Below are positions 34,724-43,116 of a stretch of DNA of 64,000 nucleotides, piece after piece. The translations under genes and the position numbers were made by a program. This DNA is from an uncultured Blastocatellia bacterium (GTDB lineage: Bacteria; Acidobacteriota; Blastocatellia; Pyrinomonadales; Pyrinomonadaceae). The notes under the pieces were generated by a model. That model made no database searches. It was not told the origin of the DNA and was given only the letters and a program-made list of their open reading frames with translations. Each line of letters begins with the position of its first letter. The stretch's first letter is position 1. The stretch is from contig CAMLLD010000012.1 in assembly GCA_946480785.1 (NCBI GenBank), positions 1-64,000 of the forward strand. The letters are read 5' to 3'.

Positions 34724-35949
34724 GCAGCCTGAGCATCGGGCTTGGGCGCGTTGTAGAACTGCCGCGCCTGAATAACCAACTCTTTGTCGTCGTAGGTTCC
34801 ATCACCATCCACGTCGACACTCACTTTAATCTTATGCTGCTTGCCATCGTGCACGTCGCCCGGATTGAACGCGAGACTGTACTGGCTGCGCAGTAGCGCG
34901 TTAATGCTGCCGAGCACCTTCGGCAATTCGCCTTCAAACGTCACCGGAAAATAAGCGCCGCCCGTTTCCTTCGCAAACGTTTGCAGCGTGTTGTCAGCCT
35001 GGAGCCAGCTCATGCGGCCCGGCATTCCTCCCAGAGTGTCCGTTGCAGGAAGTTGATCGCCGTAGATCTTCTTGAAGAGGTTTGCAGTGCCGATGATGTA
35101 GACGGGCACGCCCGCGTTTTGCAGCACCTTGCGCGCGTCGCCGTAGTTGATCTTGCTGAACGTGTCGATACCGGACGCGATCAGCAACACGGCGCGGCGC
35201 CGTCCCTGTATGGCGGTGATGCCCGCGTAGTCAGACTTTTCGCTTTTGTTATCTTCGAGCACGACCGAATCACCGCGACCACCGACCATCACAAACTTCA
35301 ACGCGTCGAAGAGGTTCGTCTCACGAAACGCCGGCGAGTTTCTCAGCAACAGCGTCACGACCTGACTCAAGCGCGACGGATCGTTCGTGAAGTCCGTCAA
35401 CGGCGTCGGGCGAATATCGAAAGCGATAACTGACGCAAAATCGTCGGGCGGCTTGATGAACTGCGACAGGAACATCGCCGTCGGCCGAATCACTTCGTAC
35501 GTGCCCGGCTCATAACCGCGACTGCCGTAAAGCCCGAACATCTCGCCCCACTTGCTGTACTCCACGACCAGCGCGACCGTGATCGGCGCTTCGGGCGTCG
35601 AGAAGTTGGAGATAGTCTGCTGCTGGCCATCGGCGAAGATCGCGAAGTTACCTTTCTTCAAACCGGTCACGATCTGGCCGCTCTTTTTGTTGTAAACAAC
35701 GGCGTCGATGTTGACGATCTGGGTGGAGATCGAAACCTTCTCGAGATCCTGCGGCTTGGTGGGAACGATGTCGGTCGGGACCGGCTCCTGCTCGCCTGGC
35801 TTTTGCCCTTCGGCCGGGCGTTTGTTCTTCTTTTCGTTGGAGGTTGGCGGCTGGCGGCGGGACTGCGAGAAGGATGGAACGTTCATCCCCAGTACCATCA
35901 GCAGCGACATAGCGACAGCTAAAAACACGTAGGCACGACTGATTTTCAT
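34711..35949 (-). CDS. VWFA-related acidobacterial domain protein
   Basis: A 412-residue secreted protein. A signal peptide (residues 1-29, MKISRAYVFLAVAMSLLMVLG) precedes a charged Pro/Lys linker and a von Willebrand A-type domain: VNIDAVVYNKKSGQIVTGLKKGNFAIFADGQQQTISNFSTPEAPITVALVVEYS, RRRAVLLIASGIDTFSKINY, then GGAYFPVTFEGELPKVLGSINALLRSQYSLAFNP. This matches the Acidobacteria-enriched VWFA-related family (TIGR03436). The metal-ion site D-x-S-x-S is replaced (VVEYSKWGE), as often in this family. It is a lineage marker; function unknown. Confidence 0.88.
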   Translation of the reverse strand: MKISRAYVFLAVAMSLLMVLGMNVPSFSQSRRQPPTSNEKKNKRPAEGQKPGEQEPVPTDIVPTKPQDLEKVSISTQIVNIDAVVYNKKSGQIVTGLKKGNFAIFADGQQQTISNFSTPEAPITVALVVEYSKWGEMFGLYGSRGYEPGTYEVIRPTAMFLSQFIKPPDDFASVIAFDIRPTPLTDFTNDPSRLSQVVTLLLRNSPAFRETNLFDALKFVMVGGRGDSVVLEDNKSEKSDYAGITAIQGRRRAVLLIASGIDTFSKINYGDARKVLQNAGVPVYIIGTANLFKKIYGDQLPATDTLGGMPGRMSWLQADNTLQTFAKETGGAYFPVTFEGELPKVLGSINALLRSQYSLAFNPGDVHDGKQHKIKVSVDVDGDGTYDDKELVIQARQFYNAPKPDAQAAQKP

Positions 35950-36021
35950 AATTCTTTACTCCCGGGTGTGATGCGCTGGCGCTAACCGGAGTTTACCACT
36001 TGAGGACCGGATCCGGTAACA

Positions 36022-36777
36022 CTACCGACCGACTGCTTCCGCTTCGATCACGATGTCGTAGCTCCCGGTATTGTCGGCCAGGTCGCCCTCGTTTACTCCG
36101 AGAAACAGCACGCCGTCGCGCTGTGCGACAAATTCGCGGCGCGGCCCGATGAGAATAAAATCGTCGTTGTCATCGCCGATCACGGCAATGAGAGCGCCGG
36201 TCGCTTCGTTTCGCATCAGCTTGTCCGGATCCGTAATCGTCGGCACGCCGCCGGGCGTCGAAAAGCGTCCGCGTCCGAGTGACACGCGACCCGAAGCGCT
36301 GATGCGTATCCGTTGACCCTTTCGCACCACGAGGCCGCTGTTTGTCCAACCGTTGTTGGCGTTGTCGGCCCTGACTCCGACTTTGATCGTAAAGAAAGTC
36401 GGAGCACCGGCGGACGAATCAGGCTGGGTATCGATCGTGCGCGGACTCGAGTTGACGTTGTTGTCGGACTGATTATTCGGACTCGACGGCCGCATCGCGG
36501 GAGGGTTGTTCTGGGCCGTCATTTCGTCGGTGTTGGGCGCACTGCTCGTGTTGTTGTCGAAGTCGATCGATTCGACGTCTTCAACATAGACGGTGGTTTG
36601 GCCGCGTCGTCCGCGCGCGTTGCCGCCGATCAGGATGGTGAACTGCTGGTCCTTGAAGCCGATCACCTGACCGCGAATGACGCTGCCGTCTTTAAGACGA
36701 ATCGTGTCCGCGAGCAGCGGCGCAGCGGTAGACACTACCAGCGCGAGCGCGAGCAGCAGTCGAAATGTTTTTCTCAT
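36022..36777 (-). CDS. Secreted protein with LecA/PA-IL-like domain
   Basis: A 251-residue protein. The ATG at 36777 has GGAG about eight bases upstream; residues 1-24 are a signal peptide (MRKTFRLLLALALVVSTAAPLLA). Residues 25-80 form a small SH3-like region (TIRLKDGSVIRGQVIGFKDQQFTILIGG). An Asn/Ser-rich linker follows, then from about 130 a PA-IL/LecA-like beta sandwich: TIKVGVRADNANNGWTNSGLVVRKGQRIRISASGRVSLG, GALIAVIGDDNDDFILIGPRREFVAQRDGVLFLGVNEGDLADNTGSYDI. The final part carries the Asn/Asp loop expected for calcium and sugar contact. Ligand not known. Confidence 0.8.
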   Translation of the reverse strand: MRKTFRLLLALALVVSTAAPLLADTIRLKDGSVIRGQVIGFKDQQFTILIGGNARGRRGQTTVYVEDVESIDFDNNTSSAPNTDEMTAQNNPPAMRPSSPNNQSDNNVNSSPRTIDTQPDSSAGAPTFFTIKVGVRADNANNGWTNSGLVVRKGQRIRISASGRVSLGRGRFSTPGGVPTITDPDKLMRNEATGALIAVIGDDNDDFILIGPRREFVAQRDGVLFLGVNEGDLADNTGSYDIVIEAEAVGR

Positions 36778-36912
36778 GATACTTCTCCTTGAGGGCATTC
36801 CGTTTTGGGAGGTTTAGCAGTACTTGAATGCTTTTGCAAGGGAGAGCGGACGCACGTCCGCCCTCTCGGATGCACCGACGAAGATACAGGTTGTGGTCCG
36901 TTGCAAAGAAAT

Positions 36913-38007
36913 CTAACTCTGCCGCAACGGAGGCATCGGAATCGGAATTCCGTACGTTGTCGCACCGACGCCGACGCCGCCTTCGCACGAGTTTGGCGGC
37001 ACCGTGCAGACTCGCCTCGTTGACGGACACTCAGCGGCCCAGAACATATAGCCCAACATGCCGCTCGTTGTGCCGGCGCCGTTCGGCGCGACCGTTTGCA
37101 CGTATAGACCAGTTGCATTCGTAACCGAGCTGCTGAAGCTGGTGCATTCGGGCGCGGCGCGCGTGCCGGTCACGATGTAAAGCGAACCCGTAAACTTCGC
37201 GGGCGCGAGCGGCAGAATCGGCGGTCCAAACTGCGGTTTGCCGTCGACGTGCTCCTGCCAATCGCCCTGCGCTGCTGATGCCGAAGGTTGTTTGCTTGGG
37301 ACCATCGCGTTCGCGTAGTCCAACACGGGGACGCTGGTGTTGAGCCAGTCAGCAGTCGCCTTGCGCGTCAGAGCGATCAGCCAGCGATCGCCGGAAGCGA
37401 GGTCGATGGTCAATCGCGCGGCGTGATTGTTTCCGGAAGCATCGTAGGGCAGCACGGAGCGATACGCGTTGATGACTGCTTGCAGGCCCGTCAGGTTCGG
37501 ATTCGTGTTTTCCTCGTAGTCGATCTCCATGCCGACACCGAGCTGTTGCGCTGCTGCTGCGGCGTTGAGACCGAGTTGGGTGGGGTTCGTTGCGAGCGCC
37601 TGGTTCCACGCGTCGACGTAAGTGATGCCGCCGATCGACAACTGCACGCGAACGCCGCGGCTCTTGAAGTAATTAACCACGGCCGAATTCATGCCGATGG
37701 GGATGCCGTTTGCAGTGCCGGCGTCGTTGGTCTTGTTGAGTAGTTTCAGCGGCTCAACAAAACTCAGGACCACGAGGTTTACGGACGGCGAACCATCGCC
37801 GCGATCGATCATCCAGTGGTTGCGGGTGTCGAAGTCGGTCATGTTACGCACGCTGGACCAGGTGCAGAAGTCGTTACCGCAATGCCACGCGCCATAGACG
37901 GAGATGTTGGTGAACATGGCGGCTGGTTTCGGCTTTGGTTTAGCAGACGATCCGGCGACGAGCGCCGCAAGCACAAACAGACCGAGTAGAAGTGTATTTC
38001 TTTTCAT
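36913..38007 (-). CDS. Secreted GH18-like (chitinase-fold) protein
   Basis: A 364-residue exported protein. AGGAGG precedes the ATG, and residues 1-22 are a signal peptide. Sequence signs of glycoside hydrolase 18 are ISVYGAWHCGN, VVLSFVEPL, VRVQLSIGGITYVDAW (SxGG motif) and LGVGMEIDYEEN (residues 157-167), which keeps the D-x-E end of the DxxDxDxE active-site motif with E161 in place of the first Asp pair partner. LGYMFWAAECPS fits the terminal W strand. Catalysis is plausible but not certain. It precedes the LecA-like gene; both could bind or digest extracellular glycans. Confidence 0.75.
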   Translation of the reverse strand: MKRNTLLLGLFVLAALVAGSSAKPKPKPAAMFTNISVYGAWHCGNDFCTWSSVRNMTDFDTRNHWMIDRGDGSPSVNLVVLSFVEPLKLLNKTNDAGTANGIPIGMNSAVVNYFKSRGVRVQLSIGGITYVDAWNQALATNPTQLGLNAAAAAQQLGVGMEIDYEENTNPNLTGLQAVINAYRSVLPYDASGNNHAARLTIDLASGDRWLIALTRKATADWLNTSVPVLDYANAMVPSKQPSASAAQGDWQEHVDGKPQFGPPILPLAPAKFTGSLYIVTGTRAAPECTSFSSSVTNATGLYVQTVAPNGAGTTSGMLGYMFWAAECPSTRRVCTVPPNSCEGGVGVGATTYGIPIPMPPLRQS

Positions 38008-38123
38008 CCCAGTTCCTCCTCGAAGCGAGATTGAAAGTTACGGGGGTCGGTAGAGATAGACCAACAGCAAAAGGGAGGTTAGAACTCTGGGCTAACTGTT
38101 TTGGAGCAATGACGGCGGTAAGT

Positions 38124-38921
38124 TTACAACAAAACGCGCCTAAACGGATGGGCCACATTGCCTGGTCTGCCGTTAGAGGACATTACGGCAGTTCGCTCAG
38201 TGCTTATCAGCCGCAGGATGTTTCCGCCGAGAATCATCGCCTGCTGATCCGGTGGTAGTCTCAACAAGCGAATCTTTTGTAGTTCCAGGCCGGGGTGAAG
38301 CCACGGACCGTCGGAGCCGAAGAGGAGTTTGCGCGCGCCGGCGCGCTTGATCGCTTCCACGAGGTAGTCGAACCGGCGCACTCCGGAGGTGTCCGCATAG
38401 ACATTCGGGTGACGCACAAGCTGGTCGATGAGTTGTTGATGGGCGCGCCAGTCGTCCGCAAAGCTGCCCAGATGAGGGATGATGAAATTGACCTCTCGAT
38501 ACTGCGGCGCGAACATCTCAATTACCGCAGTTTGTCCCGCGACGTCCACGAGAACGGGCACGCCGAACGCTTTCGCCGCTTCGCACACCTCACGTGTCGG
38601 CATGGCATCGTGTCCGTGAATCTTGATGCCGCGAAAGCCCCACTGCGTGACCGCCTGTTGAACCATCTGGAAAATACGCCCGGCGTCACGCAGCGCGTGT
38701 ATGAACGCAAAGCCGATGAGGCGTCCGGCATACGCAGGAATGAACCGCGCGAGTTGTGCGTTGGCCGCGGCGTAGTCGCTATTGAACGCCGGAAAGACGA
38801 TGGTCTTATCAATGCCAGCCTCACGCGCGCGGCGCAAGTATGGTCCAAGCGCAGCGTCCGTGTTCCACGGCGCTGTCAGCAGGTCGCCTTTCCCGGCGTG
38901 GCAGTGGCAATCAATTATCAT
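38124..38921 (-). CDS. Amidohydrolase (TIM-barrel metal-dependent hydrolase)
   Basis: A 265-residue amidohydrolase-2-type enzyme. The start at 38921 is chosen because the barrel begins at once with MIIDCHCHAG (H-x-H metal motif). Later signs are FRGIKIHGHDAMPTREV, VLVDVAGQ, VNFIIPHLGSFADDW (His ligand), NVYADTSGVRRFDYL and KLLFGSDGPWLHPGLELQKI (terminal Asp). It overlaps the dipeptidase gene by eleven bases. Relatives act on carboxylates or lactones; no substrate can be assigned. Confidence 0.85.
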   Translation of the reverse strand: MIIDCHCHAGKGDLLTAPWNTDAALGPYLRRAREAGIDKTIVFPAFNSDYAAANAQLARFIPAYAGRLIGFAFIHALRDAGRIFQMVQQAVTQWGFRGIKIHGHDAMPTREVCEAAKAFGVPVLVDVAGQTAVIEMFAPQYREVNFIIPHLGSFADDWRAHQQLIDQLVRHPNVYADTSGVRRFDYLVEAIKRAGARKLLFGSDGPWLHPGLELQKIRLLRLPPDQQAMILGGNILRLISTERTAVMSSNGRPGNVAHPFRRVLL

Positions 38922-40332
38922 GACGAATGCCGTTCCAATGTGGGCGCAAGCCGGCTCCGATCTCAGACAAGAAGCGAATGCTGGTCTCAATCCCGCGAAA
39001 GAAATTTGGTAGATGAAACTTCTCGTTGGGCCCGTGCAGGCGATCATCGGGCAGCGCAAAGCCCATCAAGACAGTCGGTAGGCCAAGCGCTTCCTGGAAA
39101 GTATTGACGACGGGAATACTGCCGCCCGATCGTAGAAACACCGGCGCGACGCCGAAGCCGTGACGGTACGCCTTCGCAGCAGCGCGCAGCGCCGGATGTT
39201 TGCGATCGATGAGCGCGGGATTGGCTTTGAGCAAGGTGCGGATTTTCAAATCCATTGCCGGTGGCGCGAGGCGCTGAATGTGTTGGCGAACGAGCTGCTC
39301 GATCTCGGCAGACTGTTGATCGGGCACGAGGCGAAAGTTCAATTTCGCGACCGCGCGTGACGGAATAATCGCCTTTACGCCCGCTCCCTGATAACCGCCA
39401 ACGATTCCCGTCACGCTCAAGGACGGCCGCACAGTTGTCCGCTCGTAAAGCGAAAAACCGCGCTCGCCCCAGCCCGCTCTGGTCTGTGCGTCGGCAAGAA
39501 TCTGCTCGTCGGTGCGGCCCGCGCGCGCCATGTAGTCACGCTCTTCTTGCGGCCAATTGCGAACGCGATCGTAAAAGTTTGGAATCGCGATGCGTCCATC
39601 GCTGTCGTGCAACTGAGCGATCATTTCACAAAGCGCCTGCAACGGATTGTGAATCGCGCCGCCGAAATTGCCGGAGTGCAGATCGCTTTTCATCCCGCGC
39701 AGCTCCAGCTCCATACTCAAGCCGCCACGCAGCGCGTAAGTGAGCGCCGGGCGATCGGGACCGAGCATGGTCGTGTCAGACATCACGGCAACATCCGCTC
39801 GCAGCGCGTGCGCGTTGCCGCGAATGAAACGAGCGAGATTCGGGCTGCCGATTTCCTCTTCGCCTTCGAAGAGACATTTGACGTTGACCGGCAAAGAGCG
39901 CTGCGTTTGTAAGTACGTCTCGAGCGCTTTGAGATGCACGAACATCTGGCCCTTGTCGTCACTCGCTCCTCTGCCGTAAAGATCGTCGCCACGCACTGTG
40001 GGCTCGAAAGGCGGTGATTGCCACTCCTGCAAAGGGTCTGGTGGCTGCACGTCGTAGTGACCATAAATCAGCACGGTCGGACGGCCAGTCCCTTGTAACC
40101 ATTCGGCATAAACCAGCGGATGCCCCGGAGTCTGGAAGACTTGAACATGGTCCAATCCGATCCGCCGCAAGTGATTCGCCAGCCACTCCGCACATTGCTT
40201 CACATCAACGGCGTGCTGCGGTTGGGCGCTGACGGAAGGGAAGCGAATGAAGTCTTTCAATTCGGCCACAAAGCGCGCGCGATGAAGTTGTGCATGAGTG
40301 CGAGTGGCCGCGGCGGATGACGCTCTTAACAT
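38911..40332 (-). CDS. M20-family dipeptidase
   Basis: A 473-residue metallopeptidase of the M20/M28 dipeptidase group. Motifs: VLIYGHYDVQPPDPLQEWQSPPFEPTVRGDDLYGRGASDDKGQ (H and bridging D of the dinuclear zinc site), CLFEGEEEIGSPN (catalytic and ligand Glu), ALRGGLSMELELRGMKSDLHSGNFGGAIHNPL (lid domain), and C-terminal GGSIPVVNTFQEAL, then ALPDDRLHGPNEKFHLPNF (His ligand). ATG at 40332; a TTG five codons upstream is possible. It is cytoplasmic with no signal peptide and forms a pair with the amidohydrolase. Confidence 0.92.
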   Translation of the reverse strand: MLRASSAAATRTHAQLHRARFVAELKDFIRFPSVSAQPQHAVDVKQCAEWLANHLRRIGLDHVQVFQTPGHPLVYAEWLQGTGRPTVLIYGHYDVQPPDPLQEWQSPPFEPTVRGDDLYGRGASDDKGQMFVHLKALETYLQTQRSLPVNVKCLFEGEEEIGSPNLARFIRGNAHALRADVAVMSDTTMLGPDRPALTYALRGGLSMELELRGMKSDLHSGNFGGAIHNPLQALCEMIAQLHDSDGRIAIPNFYDRVRNWPQEERDYMARAGRTDEQILADAQTRAGWGERGFSLYERTTVRPSLSVTGIVGGYQGAGVKAIIPSRAVAKLNFRLVPDQQSAEIEQLVRQHIQRLAPPAMDLKIRTLLKANPALIDRKHPALRAAAKAYRHGFGVAPVFLRSGGSIPVVNTFQEALGLPTVLMGFALPDDRLHGPNEKFHLPNFFRGIETSIRFLSEIGAGLRPHWNGIRHDN

Positions 40333-40357
40333 GGCAATGCCTGTCAACGACGAGCGT

Positions 40358-41650
40358 TCAGGGATTACTCCGAACCAGCCGATCTAAATCATTGACGAGT
40401 CTTTTGTCGTCGAGGCTCGCTGCGTTTTTAGTCAAGAGGACGAGAACGTAGCAGTGTCCGGCGCTGACGATAAGCGCAGAGTTGTGATTATTGCCGCTGG
40501 CGACGCCGCACTTCACAGCGAGCCGCCTGGCTCCCGTCGGACTGCCGGCGTCGATGGTCCAGCACCCTGTTTTGAGCAGAGCTTCCATCTGCTGCGAGAG
40601 TTGCGGATTGGCGAGTCGTCTCTGCGCCAACAGCGTGAAGAACGTGGCCACTGAGAGTGCGTTGAGATCGATACCTGCGCCACCGAGAGGGTCCCTGATC
40701 CAACGGACATAATTGATCGTTCGGCCGTCAAAGTAGCTTTCTTTCCTCTGACACAGCGTATTGACGAGTCCTGGATCTATACGGTCCGCTTCATACGTGT
40801 TGTGAAACCAGAGTCCCTTTCTTCTGGGATGATAGAGACCGGACTGCCATAGAACAGACGCGATATACTCAAACCCGATGTGCAGGATCAATTCAAACGC
40901 TAGTTGTGTACTAACACTCGAGGACCCGCCGGATACCATTCTTTTCAGATAATCATCGAGACTCGCACTCATCTCGACCTTCACCGGATTGACCCGATCG
41001 TCGAGCGTGAAGAGCCAGTTCAGGTCAGGCTTGCAGACCAGCGACTTCCACGCATCTTTGTTCATCTTGTCGAGTAGATCGGCTTTCGTGCGAATGGTCG
41101 TCTTGTAGATGGACGCCGTCTCTCGCAAATCGCTCAACATCTGGTAGGCGGAATAGACGATTCCGATCTTGCCGGTACTGGCGGCAAACATCTTCTCGAG
41201 TGAACCCCATTCAGCATAGCCGGGAGTACAGATTTTTTTGCTGGTTACTAATTCGATGCCTGGGGCCTTACAGATCGTTATCTTGCCGAGGTCAACGAGC
41301 GCGATGCGAATCTTATCGTTGGGGTGCGGCTTTTTAGTCGCGCCGTTCAGATGAAGAAAAGTGCGATAGTGCGGATCGTCGAGGAGAAGTTTTGCGAGTT
41401 CACCATTGAGCCTCGTGTCGATCTGGAGCGTATCGCCGGCGGTGATGAATCCCGGGTTCATGGACGCGGGAGACATAATCGTCGGACAAGAATCGCTCTG
41501 CCACAAGCATGCATTCTCCCGCGGACAGGTCCGGCTGATTTGCAAATGCTGCACGAGTTTGAGGCCGCGGAGCAGTCTGCCTGCCAACGACGGTTGGACC
41601 GGCGACTTACACACGGGCGGCGCTTCCCATTCACTTTCGCGGATCAACAT
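40358..41650 (-). CDS. Serine hydrolase of beta-lactamase/D-Ala-D-Ala peptidase type
   Basis: A 430-residue protein, last gene of the eight-gene cluster, starting five bases after the upstream stop. The N-terminus (IRESEWEAPPVC, residues 3-14) repeats a motif of the preceding protein. The S-x-x-K catalytic pair is probably S158-T-G-K161 in FAASTGKIGIVYSAYQML. ALSVATFFTLLAQRRLANPQLSQQMEALLKTG and VKCGVASGNNHNSALIVSAGHCYVLVLLTK give the helical half and a K-x-G box (KCG). No signal peptide is visible, although peptidoglycan or beta-lactam action would require export, so the N-terminal motif may be an export or anchoring tag. Confidence 0.68.
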   Translation of the reverse strand: MLIRESEWEAPPVCKSPVQPSLAGRLLRGLKLVQHLQISRTCPRENACLWQSDSCPTIMSPASMNPGFITAGDTLQIDTRLNGELAKLLLDDPHYRTFLHLNGATKKPHPNDKIRIALVDLGKITICKAPGIELVTSKKICTPGYAEWGSLEKMFAASTGKIGIVYSAYQMLSDLRETASIYKTTIRTKADLLDKMNKDAWKSLVCKPDLNWLFTLDDRVNPVKVEMSASLDDYLKRMVSGGSSSVSTQLAFELILHIGFEYIASVLWQSGLYHPRRKGLWFHNTYEADRIDPGLVNTLCQRKESYFDGRTINYVRWIRDPLGGAGIDLNALSVATFFTLLAQRRLANPQLSQQMEALLKTGCWTIDAGSPTGARRLAVKCGVASGNNHNSALIVSAGHCYVLVLLTKNAASLDDKRLVNDLDRLVRSNP

Positions 41651-41655
41651 GCGTG

Positions 41656-43101
41656 TCACAGTGGGATCTCCATGTGAATGTGATTCTGATGTGCGCCACG
41701 CAGACCCGGATCCGGGTGATCCGGATGAATAATGAACCGGCTGCTCTTGCCAATCGTCGTTGGTGGTCCAGGCGGCTTGGTGTCCGTGCAATGCAGGGTC
41801 GCGAAGTTGTACACGTCACGAAAGATCGCCATCGCCAGAAAACTCTTTGGCGTAGTTTTATCGGCAAACGAATTTTGCTGCGGGTCCAGCCGGTATAGCG
41901 TGTCGTTGAAGGGCCGCCCTTTGGAAACATTCGGCCATCGTCGAGCCTGAGTTCCGTCGGGCAACATGACGGGTTTGTCGCCCCAGTCTTTCTGGATGTT
42001 GAGTTGGAATGGTCCATTGAAACTCGGCAGGGAACTATTGCTGATCGTGCCTGCGACTCCCGAGAAGTCCATTGCCAGCCGGCCCACGTGAGTTCCAGTA
42101 CTACCAATACCGAGGTGGTGAATTTCAGTTACTCCCCACGTCGTCCGTAACATGCGGGAGAGATAGAAGAGCAGGACCAACATGCGCATATCGAGATCCG
42201 TCATGGCTCGGCCTCGCTTCGCTCCCGGCGAATCGCCGACGAACTCGACTTGATCGATGAATGGTGGATCGAGGATCACCAGCTCGGTCGGAAGCGGCCG
42301 TGTAAGCCGGCAGCTACTATCGAATCGTGGCGGTTCGCGTAACGTGAGGATTCCCTGGTTGACCAGGTGGACCACGATGTCGCGCGCTTCGGTTTTCGTG
42401 AGTGTTTTGACCGGTCTTCCTAACGCCGCAGTCGGAACGGGGAAGCTCGTAAGACAGGAAGCGATTGCGCCCGACTGACAAAACAACCCGGGGATGAGAT
42501 TGACCGCCGGAACTACCAGGCCTTTGGCGGTGCGTCGCATCGCTGGCTGAGTGGAAGACAGAGCTATCTCGACGCGGCGGTTACGCATCCGTGCTTGCTC
42601 GGTCGAAGGATTCTGGACCACCAGCCGGCTTGAGCCGGCGCCGCAAACGTTCCACACAACGCGCGAGGAAATGCCGCGGTTGCCGATCAACTGTTCGAGT
42701 CCCTGCTTGACCGCGATTGCCCGCTCACGGCTAATGCGGACCACGAAGCCCGGCTCTGCTCGCTCTCGCGCCACATCACGGTCAGCATGGCCCACGAGTG
42801 TGACGGTGCGAATCGGATGACAGCCAGGTCTAAAGCTTCTCTTTATCAGATCGGCGATGCTTCTGAGCTTTGCGCGCTCGCTGGGAGGAAGTGAAGCAAC
42901 CGTGTTCCGGTATCGCGGAAAGTTGCTGACGGTGACGCTGGTTGGCGCAGGGCAGGGCAGCGGCTGCTCCCATTCACTCTCCCATTCGCTTTCGCCGTGC
43001 GAGCGTGAGCAGCGGCTACAGCCACAGCTTTGCGAGCCGCACGGGCGTTGGCCCAGTTCCTGTTCCCATTCCAGAAGTTGAAGATCATTTGCTCTTGCCA
43101 T
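41656..43101 (-). CDS. OmpA-like and LAS-peptidase-like two-domain protein
   Basis: A 481-residue protein. Its N-terminus has LLEWEQELG (9-17), a cysteine cluster C-G-S-Q-S-C-G-C-S-R-C (21-31) and GESEWESEWEQPLPC (36-50). Residues about 75-205 are OmpA/MotB-like: VTLVGHADRDVARERAEPGFVVRISRERAIAVKQGLEQLI, ending NRRVEIAL, a peptidoglycan-binding fold. The C-terminal part has THVGRLAMDFSG (H-x6-D) and the end NHIHMEIPL (H-x-H), the zinc pattern of LAS/M15-type peptidases. It may bind and cut peptidoglycan or another D-peptide substrate. The first nine residues resemble those of the next upstream protein (MARA-x-D). Assignment of the C-terminal domain is from motif spacing only. Confidence 0.7.
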   Translation of the reverse strand: MARANDLQLLEWEQELGQRPCGSQSCGCSRCSRSHGESEWESEWEQPLPCPAPTSVTVSNFPRYRNTVASLPPSERAKLRSIADLIKRSFRPGCHPIRTVTLVGHADRDVARERAEPGFVVRISRERAIAVKQGLEQLIGNRGISSRVVWNVCGAGSSRLVVQNPSTEQARMRNRRVEIALSSTQPAMRRTAKGLVVPAVNLIPGLFCQSGAIASCLTSFPVPTAALGRPVKTLTKTEARDIVVHLVNQGILTLREPPRFDSSCRLTRPLPTELVILDPPFIDQVEFVGDSPGAKRGRAMTDLDMRMLVLLFYLSRMLRTTWGVTEIHHLGIGSTGTHVGRLAMDFSGVAGTISNSSLPSFNGPFQLNIQKDWGDKPVMLPDGTQARRWPNVSKGRPFNDTLYRLDPQQNSFADKTTPKSFLAMAIFRDVYNFATLHCTDTKPPGPPTTIGKSSRFIIHPDHPDPGLRGAHQNHIHMEIPL

Positions 43102-43116
43102 AAGACATTGCCGCCT

